Assembly: GCF_014855515.1 (NCBI RefSeq)
Contig: NZ_JACYFK010000001.1
Coordinates: forward strand, 620,001-684,000
DNA: 64,000 nucleotides
Direction: 5' to 3'
DNA from: Euzebyella marina
Lineage (GTDB): Bacteria; Bacteroidota; Bacteroidia; Flavobacteriales; Flavobacteriaceae
Within the stretch, counting starts at the first letter, position 1. Each line of letters starts with the position of its first letter. Under the pieces are notes generated by a model that saw only the letters and a list, made by a program, of their open reading frames with translations, did no database searches and was not told the DNA's origin. This document shows positions 17,549-27,273 of the stretch, in pieces. A program made the translations under genes and the position numbers.

Positions 17549-18910
17549 CTATTTGACCGAACTAGGGGTTCCCGCCTTTTCACCGATAACCACTTCGTTC
17601 ATACTCACATTTTTTGTATTGGTAAGGGTCAGTCCGTTGGTCGCCTTTTCAATCGTTATCTGGTCAAGAACCACATTTTCTACTTTCTTGGTCGGAAAGC
17701 CCTCGATTACAATGCCCGTATTACTAGCGCTCTTGCAGTAGACATTTTTGATGGTCACATCAGATATTTTAGAGGGATGTTCACCACTTCCCTCCCCATG
17801 ATAATTGGCCGTCATAAAAATAGTGTCCTCCGTTTCACCCAAAGTAAGGTTAGAGATATAAATATTCTTGATATACCCTCCCCTGTCGGAATTCGTCTTA
17901 AAATAAATTCCACGTTTTAAATAGCCACTGGCCTTATTGTTTTCTATAAAAACGTTTTTTACGCCAGCAGACATTTCACTTCCGATTACCACCGCATGCA
18001 AACCTTTAAAAAAGTTGTTTCGGGCGATAATATTTTCTGAAGGTATATGGCTGTTAGATCTTCCTTCTACGTCTCTACCCGCCTTGATGACGATATTATC
18101 ATCGGCATTATTGAACTGTACATTTTCAATTAGAACATCACTGGCATATTCCAAATCTATACCATCATTGTTCTTATTGTGCGCGTCATAGGAAATGCCC
18201 CTCACCGTAATATTTTTAGATTTGAGAAAGTGAACACACCAGAAGGGGGCGTCTTCAAACTTGACGCCTTCTACCAATATATTTTCGCAATCAAGAAATT
18301 GAACCAACTGAGGCCTTAAGAAATGCCCACTACCGAACGTTCGCTCTTTAACAGGAATTTGTTCATGGTTCATCTTCCTGCTAAGCTGTTTGTCTTCATT
18401 TTCTTTGGCTTTCCATGTTGCCCACTCGCCATGACCTTCGCCATCGATAACGCCTTCGCCAGTTATAGAAATATTGGTCTTACCGTTGGCATATACAAGC
18501 GGACTGTAATTATAAAGCATAGTACCTTCCCAGCTGGTCTCTACCACTGGCAAATAACTTTCGGGCCGGTCATTGAACCTGAGTACCGCTCCTTTTTCTA
18601 GATGTAAATTGATGTTGCTTTCTAAATGTATGGGACCGTTTAAAAGGTAAATACCCGATGGAACAACCAACTGTCCACCTTTTTTTCGGCTTAAATGCCT
18701 GATAGCTTTCTCAAACGCCCTTCTGCAATCAAAAACGCCATCACCTTTCGCCCCGAATTTGACCACTGAAACCGAATAATCAGGAATTTTAGGTAATCGA
18801 ATTCTGTTCTCAATGGCCGCAATGGCCGAATCTTGATCAATTTTAATTTGTGCCAACCCTATATTGGTGGCCAAAAAGAGAAAAAAGAATATCAATGGAC
18901 CGTTTCTCAT
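17549..18910 (-). CDS. Divergent GH28 (rhamnogalacturonase-like?)
   Basis: A 453-residue secreted beta-helix protein (signal peptide about 1-20). It aligns with the GH28 at 11859 over its length. NND (247-249) and ADD (269-271, replacing GDD) keep the acidic residues, and His305 is kept in LHA in place of GHG. However the RIK triad is Tyr336-Phe337-Lys338. Loss of the Arg that binds the galacturonate carboxylate argues against a plain polygalacturonase and for another pectic substrate such as rhamnogalacturonan. It overlaps the CE12 gene by 4 bp, and that neighbour acts on rhamnogalacturonan. Confidence 0.85.
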   Translation of the reverse strand: MRNGPLIFFFLFLATNIGLAQIKIDQDSAIAAIENRIRLPKIPDYSVSVVKFGAKGDGVFDCRRAFEKAIRHLSRKKGGQLVVPSGIYLLNGPIHLESNINLHLEKGAVLRFNDRPESYLPVVETSWEGTMLYNYSPLVYANGKTNISITGEGVIDGEGHGEWATWKAKENEDKQLSRKMNHEQIPVKERTFGSGHFLRPQLVQFLDCENILVEGVKFEDAPFWCVHFLKSKNITVRGISYDAHNKNNDGIDLEYASDVLIENVQFNNADDNIVIKAGRDVEGRSNSHIPSENIIARNNFFKGLHAVVIGSEMSAGVKNVFIENNKASGYLKRGIYFKTNSDRGGYIKNIYISNLTLGETEDTIFMTANYHGEGSGEHPSKISDVTIKNVYCKSASNTGIVIEGFPTKKVENVVLDQITIEKATNGLTLTNTKNVSMNEVVIGEKAGTPSSVK

Positions 18911-19662
18911 TTTTGTAAAAAATTGGTAAGCGGAAGTTGTAACGATTGCATTTCTTCAACTGCCAAGCCGGCCACCAATAATGCCCCTTTTTCAGAGAGA
19001 TGGGTATTATCTGCAATACCTTCGGGATAATAAGGCTCTTCACCAGGTTTGAAATGTAAGTGTAATTTTTTTGAGTTCTCTGGGCCGTAAGTCGTTTCGA
19101 GAACTTCCGTCAGATATTGCAAATCGATAAGCGGAACGCTCATTTCATTAGAAACCATTCTAGTTACAACCGGGTATTCGCCGTGGGTATCAATCAGAGA
19201 ACCGAACTCATTAAAATTCCTTCTCACGATACTGGTAAAAAGTATGGGAGTAGCTCCTTTTGCCCTGGTTTCCTTTACAAAGCGCATTAAATTATGCCTA
19301 TACGTAGTATGCGGATTGGTAAACCTGCTGGAGTCTTTAAATTTTTGGTCGTTGTGCCCAAATTGGATAAACACATAATCACCACTTTTTAAGGTGGTCA
19401 AAACAGAGTCCCACCTATTCTCGGAAATAAAACTTTTTGAACTTCTGCCGTTAACAGCTCTATTATCGACCTTAACCTCATCTGTAAAAAAAGTTTGCAG
19501 CACCTGCGCCCAACCATGTTCAGGATTTTTTTCCGGTTCTTTCTTATCGGCCATCGTCGAGTCGCCAATACAATACACAGTAACCTCTTGCGCATTGACC
19601 ATTAGGCCCACCATAAACATTATACCGGCCAAAACCGATTTTGACATTTTAAAATTTTTCAT
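18907..19662 (-). CDS. CE12 rhamnogalacturonan acetylesterase
   Basis: A 251-residue secreted SGNH hydrolase. Block I is IGDSTMAD with nucleophile Ser35, block III is FGHNDQ (Asn104), and block V is DNTHLSEKG with the catalytic Asp and His. This set is typical of CE12 (RhgT/YesT type). It removes acetyl groups from galacturonate in rhamnogalacturonan I. The stop overlaps GH28 by 4 bp, and the start lies inside the last codons of the pectin methylesterase gene (14 bp overlap), which indicates translational coupling. Confidence 0.93.
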   Translation of the reverse strand: MKNFKMSKSVLAGIMFMVGLMVNAQEVTVYCIGDSTMADKKEPEKNPEHGWAQVLQTFFTDEVKVDNRAVNGRSSKSFISENRWDSVLTTLKSGDYVFIQFGHNDQKFKDSSRFTNPHTTYRHNLMRFVKETRAKGATPILFTSIVRRNFNEFGSLIDTHGEYPVVTRMVSNEMSVPLIDLQYLTEVLETTYGPENSKKLHLHFKPGEEPYYPEGIADNTHLSEKGALLVAGLAVEEMQSLQLPLTNFLQK

Positions 19663-20653
19663 ACCACGAAGGATGTTTCTCGTTTCCTAAAATATTTTCG
19701 ATTGTATATTCAGACGCCTCGGCAGCGGTTAATTGCTTGGCCCAAGCCACTCGTTCCTTTGGATTAAAACCTGGGCCGTTACACTCGTATTCGGCATAAA
19801 GAGCTTCCTTTTCAGCTTCTTTATTAGACCAATTATCCCATCCTTTTGGCAATATATGGTCACCCATCGAACATTGTATAAAAACGGTCTTGGCGTAGGT
19901 ACGCCAAGGTCGACCAAGATATACTTCATTCGCTTCTTCAGCGGCGGTCAAATTACAGTTCTTAAATACATAACCGAAAGGTTCTCCTTTTGGGGTAGAA
20001 GCCGCAGTGATAAAAGAATTTGATTTACTGTGGATGGTACAATCTTGAAACAACACCGTTGCCTGACCGAAAATAAAATCCGTAGTACCTTCTATGTAGC
20101 AATTTTTGAAGTACTGCTGAAAACCTTCACCTGTAACATACAGCGTATCCTGATTTCCAGTAATGGTACAGTTTTCAACCAACACTCGATCAGCATTCAC
20201 TGCCAGCGCCACCGCTTGGCCCACTTCACCTGCCGTATTTTCTATGGTAAGGTTCGCCGCATAGAAATCATTGCCCTGAACCAAAACTGTTGGGGTATGA
20301 AAGGTGCTATTTCTACCCAAATTCAGTTTATTGAAATAATCGTCATAAGTAATTATGGTCTTTTCGCGGTCTTCACCAATAAGGCTCATGCGATTGTTCC
20401 ATTCATAAACTTCAATCTTCTCTCGATAAATCCCGTTTTTTATTTTGATGATCACCCTTTTATCAGGGAAGCCTTTGGCACTATTGATTGCTTCTTGAAT
20501 CGATGTAAAATCTCCCGACCCGTCTTGGGCCACGGTCATATTATAGATGTCAACTTTTTTCTCGGGATTATTCTGGGCGGTGACCTCCGAGCCGAGAATA
20601 AGAAACAGAAAGCAAAATAGGCTACATACAATAGACTTCACGAAACTGTTCAT
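19649..20653 (-). CDS. CE8 pectin methylesterase
   Basis: A 334-residue secreted beta-helix protein (signal peptide about 1-27). Motifs DGSGDFTSIQEAI, GNQDTLYVTG (acid Asp), GTTDFIFGQA (nucleophile Asp) and YLGRPWR (conserved Arg) are all present. It removes methyl esters from homogalacturonan, exposing it to GH28 and lyases. It overlaps kdgD at its start by 4 bp and CE12 at its end by 14 bp. An extracytoplasmic enzyme thus sits directly between metabolic and hydrolase genes in one operon. Confidence 0.95.
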   Translation of the reverse strand: MNSFVKSIVCSLFCFLFLILGSEVTAQNNPEKKVDIYNMTVAQDGSGDFTSIQEAINSAKGFPDKRVIIKIKNGIYREKIEVYEWNNRMSLIGEDREKTIITYDDYFNKLNLGRNSTFHTPTVLVQGNDFYAANLTIENTAGEVGQAVALAVNADRVLVENCTITGNQDTLYVTGEGFQQYFKNCYIEGTTDFIFGQATVLFQDCTIHSKSNSFITAASTPKGEPFGYVFKNCNLTAAEEANEVYLGRPWRTYAKTVFIQCSMGDHILPKGWDNWSNKEAEKEALYAEYECNGPGFNPKERVAWAKQLTAAEASEYTIENILGNEKHPSWYEKF

Positions 20654-21567
20654 ACCATCAAAGTTTTCGCCTTATCAATTAAAAATTGAAGCTCATTCTT
20701 TTCTTCTTCCGAAGGCATTACCAACGGCGCCCTAACCGACCCGGCCGGTTTTCCAATGATATCGGCACCTGACTTAATGAGACTTACGGCATAACCCGCC
20801 TTTTTACTCCTGAGGCGCACAAAAGGGATAAAGAACTCCTTTAAAATAGACTTTACTTTATCTGAATCGCCTTTTCTTAAAGCTTTGTAGTAGGCTAGTG
20901 CCAACTCGGGTACAAAATTGAAAACCGCCGAAGAGTAGGTATTTACCCCTATGGAAAGGTAAGCTTCTGAAATAATTTCTGCCGTGGGCACACCTCCAAT
21001 ATAGGTCAATCTATCCCCTACCGTTTTAATAGTGTCGTTCAAATCTTGCATATTTCCCGTTCCATCTTTTAAACCTACTAGATTAGGGCACTCATTTGCC
21101 AATTGAAGTATGGCATTGGCAGATAAAATTCCGTTGGAACGATTGTAATACACTACCGGAAGCTTGGTGCCATTGATAATGGTCTTTGCGTATTCAATGA
21201 GTCCATCTTGCGGACAACCTGTTAGATAGGGCGGCATTAAAAGCAACCCATCTACACCTGCCTCCTCAGCCATTTTCGCAAATTCCAAGGCTTCGGGAAT
21301 ACTCCGCCCCACACTGGAAATAACAGGTACCCTTCCCTTATTTTCCTTTACTGCAATTTGTATAATCTGTTGATATTCTTCCTTTGAAAGGGAAAAGAAT
21401 TCTCCCGTACCACCCGCTACAAAAATGGAGGAAATATCATGCTCTAAAAACCAATCGATTCGTTGGGCATAGCTATCGGCATTAAAACGCCCATCAGCAT
21501 CCATATCGGTAATGGGAAATGATAAGAGGCCGTCTCCCAAGGCTTTTTTTACTCTTTCAAATTGCAT
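20650..21567 (-). CDS. kdgD: 5-dehydro-4-deoxyglucarate dehydratase (DapA family)
   Basis: A 305-residue cytoplasmic protein of the DHDPS/NAL superfamily. GLLSFPITDMDADGRFN and GGTGEFFSLSKEEY near the N-terminus, and the C-terminal KPAGSVRAPLVMPS, are typical of KdgD. VVYYNRSNG carries the active-site Tyr, and VGLKDGTGN carries the Schiff-base Lys. The reaction is 5-dehydro-4-deoxy-D-glucarate to 2,5-dioxopentanoate plus water and CO2. The gene follows garD, whose product is its substrate. The next enzyme, 2,5-dioxovalerate dehydrogenase, was not found in the window. Less likely is an aldolase of the same superfamily. Confidence 0.88.
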   Translation of the reverse strand: MQFERVKKALGDGLLSFPITDMDADGRFNADSYAQRIDWFLEHDISSIFVAGGTGEFFSLSKEEYQQIIQIAVKENKGRVPVISSVGRSIPEALEFAKMAEEAGVDGLLLMPPYLTGCPQDGLIEYAKTIINGTKLPVVYYNRSNGILSANAILQLANECPNLVGLKDGTGNMQDLNDTIKTVGDRLTYIGGVPTAEIISEAYLSIGVNTYSSAVFNFVPELALAYYKALRKGDSDKVKSILKEFFIPFVRLRSKKAGYAVSLIKSGADIIGKPAGSVRAPLVMPSEEEKNELQFLIDKAKTLMV

Positions 21568-21584
21568 AGTGTCGTGTTTTAAAA

Positions 21585-23114
21585 TTATGTCAATGGCCCT
21601 GGATTAAATAGTACCAGGTCATTATGAATACCTAATTGGTCACAGGCCACTTTGGTTTTACCACTGGCCACTTCTAAAATAAGATGAAACAGTTCCCAAC
21701 CCAATTCTTCCACCGTTGCATTTCCCGTCGCCACCCTACCGGCGTCAAAATCTATTAAATCATGCCAGCGGTTGCTTAACTCAGTATTGCTGGACACCTT
21801 TATAACCGGCACCATCGACAAGCCGTAGGGCGTACCCCTACCCGTCATAAAAATATGCACGTTCATTCCAGCTGCCAATTGCAATGTTCCGCATACGAAA
21901 TCGCCCGCAGGAGTGGCGGCAAAATGGAGTCCCTTTTTCTTGATCCGTTCTCCCGGGGGAATAACGCCTACAATAGGGCTTGTGCCCGATTTGGCAATGG
22001 AACCCAACGATTTCTCCACAATAGTACTCAATCCGCCCTTTTTGTTTCCTGGTGACGTATTTTCACTACGGTCTACTTTTCCGGTCTCCAAATAAGCATC
22101 ATACCATTCCATCTCGTTCAGCAAATCTTTACCCACCTGTTCAGAGGCCGTACGGGGCATTAGCAAATGAACGGCATCACGCACTTCGGTTACTTCCGAA
22201 AAAAACACACTGCCACCTGCCCTTACAATTAAGTCGGAGGCATAACCTGCCACAGGGTTCGCCGTAATACCCGAAAAAGCGTCGCTGCCGCCGCACTGCA
22301 TCCCCACCACCAATTCCGAAGCCGGGCAAACGCTTCGTTTTCTCGCATTTAATTTTCTTAGGTGCTTTTCGGCCAAATTCAAAGCCCCTTCTACCATTTC
22401 AGAAAAGCCCTTGAACTTTGGGTCTTGCAAGTAGAGTATATCGCTCTCTTCCCCGTTTTCGGGAACAAGTACTTCTGGGCGTAATTTTTCGCATCCAAGA
22501 CCAATTACCATCACTTCTCCCCCAAAATTGGGGTTTTTGGTAATGTTCTGAATGGTTCTGATAGGAACAATAGCAGTTGGTGCATTAATGGCCACGCCAC
22601 ACCCATAGGTATGGTTAAGCCCTACCACATCATCTACATTGGGAAAATTAGGTAGAAGCTCTGACTTTATTCGCTTTACTACAAAATCTACCATTCCGGA
22701 CACACATTGTACGCTGGTGGTGATGGCCAAAACGTTTTTGGTACCCACAGTGCCATCAGCGTTTACATAACCCTCAAAAGTGTAGCCCTCCAGTTTTTCT
22801 GGTTCAGGAAGATGATTCTCCTTTATAGTTATCAAATCCAGTTTGGGTGGTTCCGGCAGCGTAATATTGGTCTCGTTTACCCAAGAACCTAGGGATATTG
22901 TCTTAGAAGCATAGCCGATGGTTTGTCCGTACCTGATAACCGCATCTCCTTCTTTTAAATCGGTCAACGCCACCTTATGGCCCATAGGTACAAACTCATT
23001 TAATTCAATGCCATTTTGGGTTACGCTTCCCGTTTTTATTCCAGCGGGATTGATAACAATACCTACATTGTCATTCTCTGAAGTCTTTATGAGGATTTCA
23101 TATTCCGTTTTCAT
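21585..23114 (-). CDS. garD: Galactarate dehydratase (UxaA/GarD family)
   Basis: A 509-residue protein with an N-terminal SAF domain and the large UxaA/GarD catalytic region. Stretches such as [43 protein letters not shown] and [20 protein letters not shown] resemble E. coli GarD much more than UxaA (recalled similarity, not an alignment). It should convert D-galactarate to 5-dehydro-4-deoxy-D-glucarate using iron. It is 17 bp upstream of kdgD and overlaps gntP by 1 bp, giving a transport-dehydration-decarboxylation series. A second member of the family at 28572 is the altronate enzyme. Confidence 0.9.
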   Translation of the reverse strand: MKTEYEILIKTSENDNVGIVINPAGIKTGSVTQNGIELNEFVPMGHKVALTDLKEGDAVIRYGQTIGYASKTISLGSWVNETNITLPEPPKLDLITIKENHLPEPEKLEGYTFEGYVNADGTVGTKNVLAITTSVQCVSGMVDFVVKRIKSELLPNFPNVDDVVGLNHTYGCGVAINAPTAIVPIRTIQNITKNPNFGGEVMVIGLGCEKLRPEVLVPENGEESDILYLQDPKFKGFSEMVEGALNLAEKHLRKLNARKRSVCPASELVVGMQCGGSDAFSGITANPVAGYASDLIVRAGGSVFFSEVTEVRDAVHLLMPRTASEQVGKDLLNEMEWYDAYLETGKVDRSENTSPGNKKGGLSTIVEKSLGSIAKSGTSPIVGVIPPGERIKKKGLHFAATPAGDFVCGTLQLAAGMNVHIFMTGRGTPYGLSMVPVIKVSSNTELSNRWHDLIDFDAGRVATGNATVEELGWELFHLILEVASGKTKVACDQLGIHNDLVLFNPGPLT

Positions 23115-24550
23115 CAGACAAAGGGTGCCAATTTAGATAAAACCATCACTGCCAAAAGCCCCGAAAAGCCCATAACCAATAATAAGAGACTAAAATGCCT
23201 TATGGTCTCTTTTTCTTCCATCCCGCTCATTTTAGTAATGATCCAAAAGGCACTATCGTTCATCCATGCAAAAACTTTGGAGCCGCAACCGATGGCCAAA
23301 GCAATATAAACGGGATGAAATGCCAAATCTGCCTGTGCCATACCACCTATTACCCCAATAGCGGTGACCATCGCTACCGTAGCAGAGCCTTGGGCCGTTC
23401 GCACCCCGGCTGAAATAAAAAACGCCAAAGGAAGAATGGCCATTTGGTAGTTGGCGGCCATTTCACCAACCCGAATACCAATGCCCGTTTGTTGCAACAT
23501 CTGACCGAATGCCCCTCCACAAGAAGTAATAAGAATAATCATTCCCGCACTGCTCAATGCTTCAAAAATGAACTTTTTAAAGGTTTCCACATTTTTAAGA
23601 CGTACCCACAAAAGATACATGACAATGAGGGTCGATATCATTAATGCAATGTTCGCATCGCCTACCGCAGCAAAAAACTGTGCCAACTTTACCTGAAAAA
23701 CCGAAGCGTTTTCACCTGTGGACTCTAGTGCCATTTGTGAAAAGGTATTCCCGGTTATTAAAATAATGGGCAGTACAACTGGCAGAAGCGATAGCCAAAG
23801 TGAAGGTAATTCTGCTACCTCCTTTTCAGAAAATTGCTTTAAATCGTTAATGGAAATATCAGGCGTATCGCGCATGGGCAAATCCCATTTTTTATTCGCC
23901 CACAGGGCATAAAAATAACCGCAAATAATGGTTACCAACCCTACCACCAATCCGCCAATAATCATGGCTCCTAAATCTATTCCCATTTCCTCAGCTACAA
24001 AAAGAGGACCGGGTGTGGGCGGAATTAAAGAATGCGCCATAACACCCCCGGCAATAATGGTCATTAGATAAAGTGAAAATTGCTTGGGATTACGCACACC
24101 AATGGATTTGACCAAAGGAATCATCAGATAGAAAACGGTATCAAAAAAAACAGGAATGGCCAATGTGAAACTACCCGATAATAAAGCAATGGATGTTCTT
24201 TTTTTTCCAAAAAGCGACAACAGCGCCCTAATAATTCTTTCTGCGCCACCACTTCTCATTAAGGCCGTACCTATAATGGAAGCTAAAGCTATAAGAATAC
24301 CAATTTTACCACTCGTGTTACCAAAAGCGGTCGCCAAACGTTTTCCCAAGCTCATATTTACCAAGGAATTTACTTGGCTTTCTGCCATACCTTGACTTGC
24401 GGCAAATTGTGCAATCTGTTCGGGCGATGTTAAAAGTGCGGTAACCAGCGCCGCAAGAAGCAATGAAACCGCCGCATGCAATTTTAATCTAACGATACAG
24501 AACAGAACTGTTGCGGTACCTATTAAAATAATGAGCAGCGAATCCATCAA
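23114..24550 (-). CDS. GntP family sugar-acid permease
   Basis: A 478-residue inner-membrane protein with about 12 hydrophobic segments. Motifs such as [15 protein letters not shown] and the [14 protein letters not shown] region match the gluconate permease family. GntP proteins are proton symporters for gluconate and related sugar acids. Directly upstream of garD and kdgD, its likely substrate here is galactarate, galacturonate or a related acid rather than gluconate (inference from context). It is 6 bp downstream of the GH105 gene. Confidence 0.9.
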   Translation of the reverse strand: MMDSLLIILIGTATVLFCIVRLKLHAAVSLLLAALVTALLTSPEQIAQFAASQGMAESQVNSLVNMSLGKRLATAFGNTSGKIGILIALASIIGTALMRSGGAERIIRALLSLFGKKRTSIALLSGSFTLAIPVFFDTVFYLMIPLVKSIGVRNPKQFSLYLMTIIAGGVMAHSLIPPTPGPLFVAEEMGIDLGAMIIGGLVVGLVTIICGYFYALWANKKWDLPMRDTPDISINDLKQFSEKEVAELPSLWLSLLPVVLPIILITGNTFSQMALESTGENASVFQVKLAQFFAAVGDANIALMISTLIVMYLLWVRLKNVETFKKFIFEALSSAGMIILITSCGGAFGQMLQQTGIGIRVGEMAANYQMAILPLAFFISAGVRTAQGSATVAMVTAIGVIGGMAQADLAFHPVYIALAIGCGSKVFAWMNDSAFWIITKMSGMEEKETIRHFSLLLLVMGFSGLLAVMVLSKLAPFV

Positions 24551-24556
24551 GAATTT

Positions 24557-25795
24557 TTATTTTCCCATTTCTAAAGAAGCCATCATAAAAGGTCCGGTTC
24601 CCTTGGGATCATTAGATCGAATAATTTCGTTTACATAGTAGTCAAAAGAGCCGTCTCGGTATGGATCACCGCCTAAACCTGCCACACCACAGCATCTGTT
24701 AAGGTTGACCACGCCATTATCTTCTACAGTGATAAATTCGGTCAATATACCTTCGTAACCTTTTTTTGCGTTCTCCATGAATTTTTCGGGAAGATAACCT
24801 TTGTTCACTCCTTTGGCCAAAGTATAGGTGAACATGCAAGTGCCCGTGGCTTCTAGATAATTACCCTCTCTTTCCGGCAAATCCAATACTTGGTACCAGG
24901 CACCGGTAGCGTCTTGATATTTCACAATGGCTTCCGCATATCGATTTAGATAGCCCTTTATTTTTTGCCTACCGGAATGGCCTTCCGGTAAAAGCTCGAT
25001 GATATCAACCAAGGCCATACCGTACCAACCCATACCTCGCGACCAAAAATGTTGTGACAGTCCGGTATCTTTATTTGCCCAACGTTGCTCTTTACTTTCA
25101 TCCCAACCATGAAAATACAATCCCGTTTTTGGGTCACGGCTGTGCTTTTCAATCAGGTCGAACTGCAATACGATTTTATCGAAAGTTTTCTTGGCCGCTT
25201 CTCCTTCCATAAAAGTGCTGGCGTACTTGGCATGAAAAGGCTCTGCCATATACACCCCATCCAACCACATTTGATAGGGATACCGTTGTTTGTGCCAGTA
25301 GCCCCCTTCTGAAACAGTAGGCTGGTCTACCAATTGCTGGTGCAGGGTATCCATAGCCATTTTAAATCTTGGTTCTTTTTCTTGTTGATAGAGATAGAAA
25401 AGCACATCACCTGACTTGATCATGTCAAGGTTGTAATTGCTTATGTCATATGTTTCGATACTGCCATCTTTGTTGACCATTCTATCTGCATACTCATAGA
25501 TATAATCGGCAAGCTCATCATGTGGAGTGCTACCTTGAATACGACTCATGCCTTGAAGCACCAATCCGTTCGTATAGCTCCATCTTGATTTATCTTGAAA
25601 ATCGAGAAGCGTCGGGTCAGGAAAACGATGAACCTCGGAAAGGGCCATACGTTCCGACCATTTAAGATTCTCCGGAACTACCTTTTGTTCTGTTTTTGTT
25701 GTAGGAACTTCTTCCTTCTTTTTTTCAGACTTGCAGTTCACAAGAGTCAATGTTAGCATTGCAATACCAACTATTGATGTTATAACGGTCTTCAT
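24557..25795 (-). CDS. GH105 unsaturated galacturonyl hydrolase, lipoprotein
   Basis: A 412-residue lipoprotein (lipobox LVNC, Cys21) with an (alpha/alpha)6 barrel. YPYQMWLDGVYMAEPF, with the likely catalytic Asp, and SRGMGWYGMALVD are GH105 signatures. The family removes 4,5-unsaturated galacturonate from the non-reducing end of lyase products, which then goes to KduI. It is in the pectin operon between DUF4861 (28 bp upstream) and gntP. This is the first of three GH105 proteins in the window, each with a different length and N-terminus, suggesting different oligosaccharide substrates. Confidence 0.93.
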   Translation of the reverse strand: MKTVITSIVGIAMLTLTLVNCKSEKKKEEVPTTKTEQKVVPENLKWSERMALSEVHRFPDPTLLDFQDKSRWSYTNGLVLQGMSRIQGSTPHDELADYIYEYADRMVNKDGSIETYDISNYNLDMIKSGDVLFYLYQQEKEPRFKMAMDTLHQQLVDQPTVSEGGYWHKQRYPYQMWLDGVYMAEPFHAKYASTFMEGEAAKKTFDKIVLQFDLIEKHSRDPKTGLYFHGWDESKEQRWANKDTGLSQHFWSRGMGWYGMALVDIIELLPEGHSGRQKIKGYLNRYAEAIVKYQDATGAWYQVLDLPEREGNYLEATGTCMFTYTLAKGVNKGYLPEKFMENAKKGYEGILTEFITVEDNGVVNLNRCCGVAGLGGDPYRDGSFDYYVNEIIRSNDPKGTGPFMMASLEMGK

Positions 25796-25823
25796 TTGTA
25801 GTAGTTGAGTTTATCGAGGCAAT

Positions 25824-26813
25824 TTAAAGTTGATTCAGCACCTCATCAATATATGTTACAAAACCTTCTTTCGTTTTGATACCGTCTTTTTCTTTTTCCC
25901 AAGCGGCGGCAAAATGATAGGTAATCGGTGTTTCGGTCGGTTTGAAAACAACCAAATGATCATCGGTTGCTTCGGTGACCATTGCAACGTCGTCTTTTTT
26001 ATAAAAAAGGACCATTCCCAACTGATCGGGAACCAATGTTTGCTCACCATAGGTAGCTATATAAGCCCATTCACCATCCTCACTGACCTTTTCCATTAGT
26101 TCAATACCCTCAAACTTTACGATACCGGTACATAGGCCATCAATGGCCTTCGAAGGGGTTAAAGTCGCTTTGGTAATGCGCGAATCTGGTTCGATAAAAA
26201 GTTCGGTCTTTAAATCTACCTTTTCGTCAAAGGCTGTCCAGCCTTTATAGTTCAGGGTCACTCCAGAACCTGCCTCAGAATTGCTGACAGCTACATCGCG
26301 TGCCTCAACATTTTTAAAATGTTCTACGGTCGATTCGCCATCAAACCTGCCATAAGAACCGATCCCAAGAGAGCTACCGGCTTTAAGCACATCCATACCC
26401 CAAGAACTATCTTCGTGGTAAGAGTCATAATTATTTACACCGACTTTTGACAGCACCATGGTATCTACCTTTTTACCAAAAATATCGATGGCATTTCTCC
26501 AGTCGAAATACAAACGGTACCCCACCTTATTACTCTCCCAACCTGGCCCTTCATAACGGATGTAATATGAATGATCCGTTAAACTATCGGGGGCCTGCAA
26601 AAATTCAACATTCTTGAATGTGAGATTATCTCCTACATATTTGGTTCCCTGCCACTCGCCTCCTTCCTTGACAGAGATTTCGGCATATGTCTTTGAAGCG
26701 TTTTCTGAAACTTCGGCAGACGCTTCAATAGAATCAGATTGCTTCTTAGGGCTTTCTTTGCATGAACTGACGGCAACCAACAATAGGGCTGCTAAGGGCA
26801 CAAATAACTTCAT
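25824..26813 (-). CDS. DUF4861 lipoprotein
   Basis: A 329-residue lipoprotein (lipobox ending at Cys18, followed by a Ser/Glu-rich linker). The body is beta-rich, with DHSYYIRYEGPGWESNKVGYR and YRLYFDWRNAIDIFGKK typical of DUF4861. Such proteins recur in polyuronate-degradation loci, but no activity is firmly known to me. As first gene of the minus-strand pectin operon, beside a GH105, it may act on or bind an unsaturated or acidic oligosaccharide. A LacI-type operator lies 95 bp upstream. Confidence 0.8.
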   Translation of the reverse strand: MKLFVPLAALLLVAVSSCKESPKKQSDSIEASAEVSENASKTYAEISVKEGGEWQGTKYVGDNLTFKNVEFLQAPDSLTDHSYYIRYEGPGWESNKVGYRLYFDWRNAIDIFGKKVDTMVLSKVGVNNYDSYHEDSSWGMDVLKAGSSLGIGSYGRFDGESTVEHFKNVEARDVAVSNSEAGSGVTLNYKGWTAFDEKVDLKTELFIEPDSRITKATLTPSKAIDGLCTGIVKFEGIELMEKVSEDGEWAYIATYGEQTLVPDQLGMVLFYKKDDVAMVTEATDDHLVVFKPTETPITYHFAAAWEKEKDGIKTKEGFVTYIDEVLNQL

Positions 26814-26908
26814 ATTTTAAAAATATCAATAATGTTTACTAGATAGGAAATTTTCAAGGACTTTAACTTCAATTAATTAGGCGCATCAAATCACCTTTTA
26901 TCTTAAAT

Positions 26909-26920
26909 GTAATCGATTAC
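26909..26920. promoter_or_regulatory. LacI-type operator GTAATCGATTAC upstream of pectin operon
   Basis: A perfect palindrome centred about 100 bp upstream of the DUF4861 start codon. With the second site at 27085 it forms a pair separated by 176 bp, a distance at which a tetrameric LacI protein could form a loop. The looping is inference. Confidence 0.75.
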
Positions 26921-27084
26921 GAAAATAAAAATATAATAACAACTTCCTAAATATTGATTATACTTTTTGTGAGTGAGAGAAGTTTTTACGACCTAAATTC
27001 ACAATTCGATTCCATCATCAATTATAAGTTTGTCAGATTTTTCTATGAAAGTCTTGATATTATTAAATTTTATTCTAAATTTAT

Positions 27085-27096
27085 GCAATCGATTAC
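27085..27096. promoter_or_regulatory. LacI-type operator GCAATCGATTAC between pectin operon and lacI
   Basis: One mismatch from the perfect palindrome. The flanks extend the symmetry: TATG on the left and CATA on the right. It is 446 bp upstream of lacI and 271 bp upstream of DUF4861, so it may serve as an auxiliary operator or for autoregulation. Confidence 0.7.
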
Positions 27097-27189
27097 ATAT
27101 TGAATTTGATTTCTTTTCTTTTTTAGAGTTGGAATCTAAGATTTGATAGGGATTGATTCTTTAGGATTAGTTTTAAGTTAGTTTGGATT

Positions 27190-27273
27190 CGAAGGGCAAC
27201 CAGCATAATCTCAAAAAATAAATTAGATGTTCCCGTATTTAGTTTAGTCGAGCAGAGATTGGGTTGCCCTTCG
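27190..27273. repeat. Long inverted repeat upstream of lacI
   Basis: CGAAGGGCAACC (27190-27201) and GGTTGCCCTTCG (27262-27273) are perfect 12-bp inverted arms around 60 bp. Inner arms AATCTC (27207-27212) and GAGATT (27255-27260) extend the stem after a bulge of 5 nt on one side and 1 nt on the other. GC content is higher than in the flanks. No transposase gene or target duplication is seen. It could be a degenerate mobile-element end pair, a structured RNA or a protein site. Confidence 0.6.

Noticed and set aside
21452-21460. CAATCGATT within kdgD as a seventh LacI operator
   Set aside because: The outer bases (GT..AC) are missing and the site is well inside an operon with overlapping genes.
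27190-27273. Possible integron attC site or IS remnant
   Set aside because: The arms do not fit the attC core (GTTRRRY), and there is no integrase, transposase or target duplication nearby.
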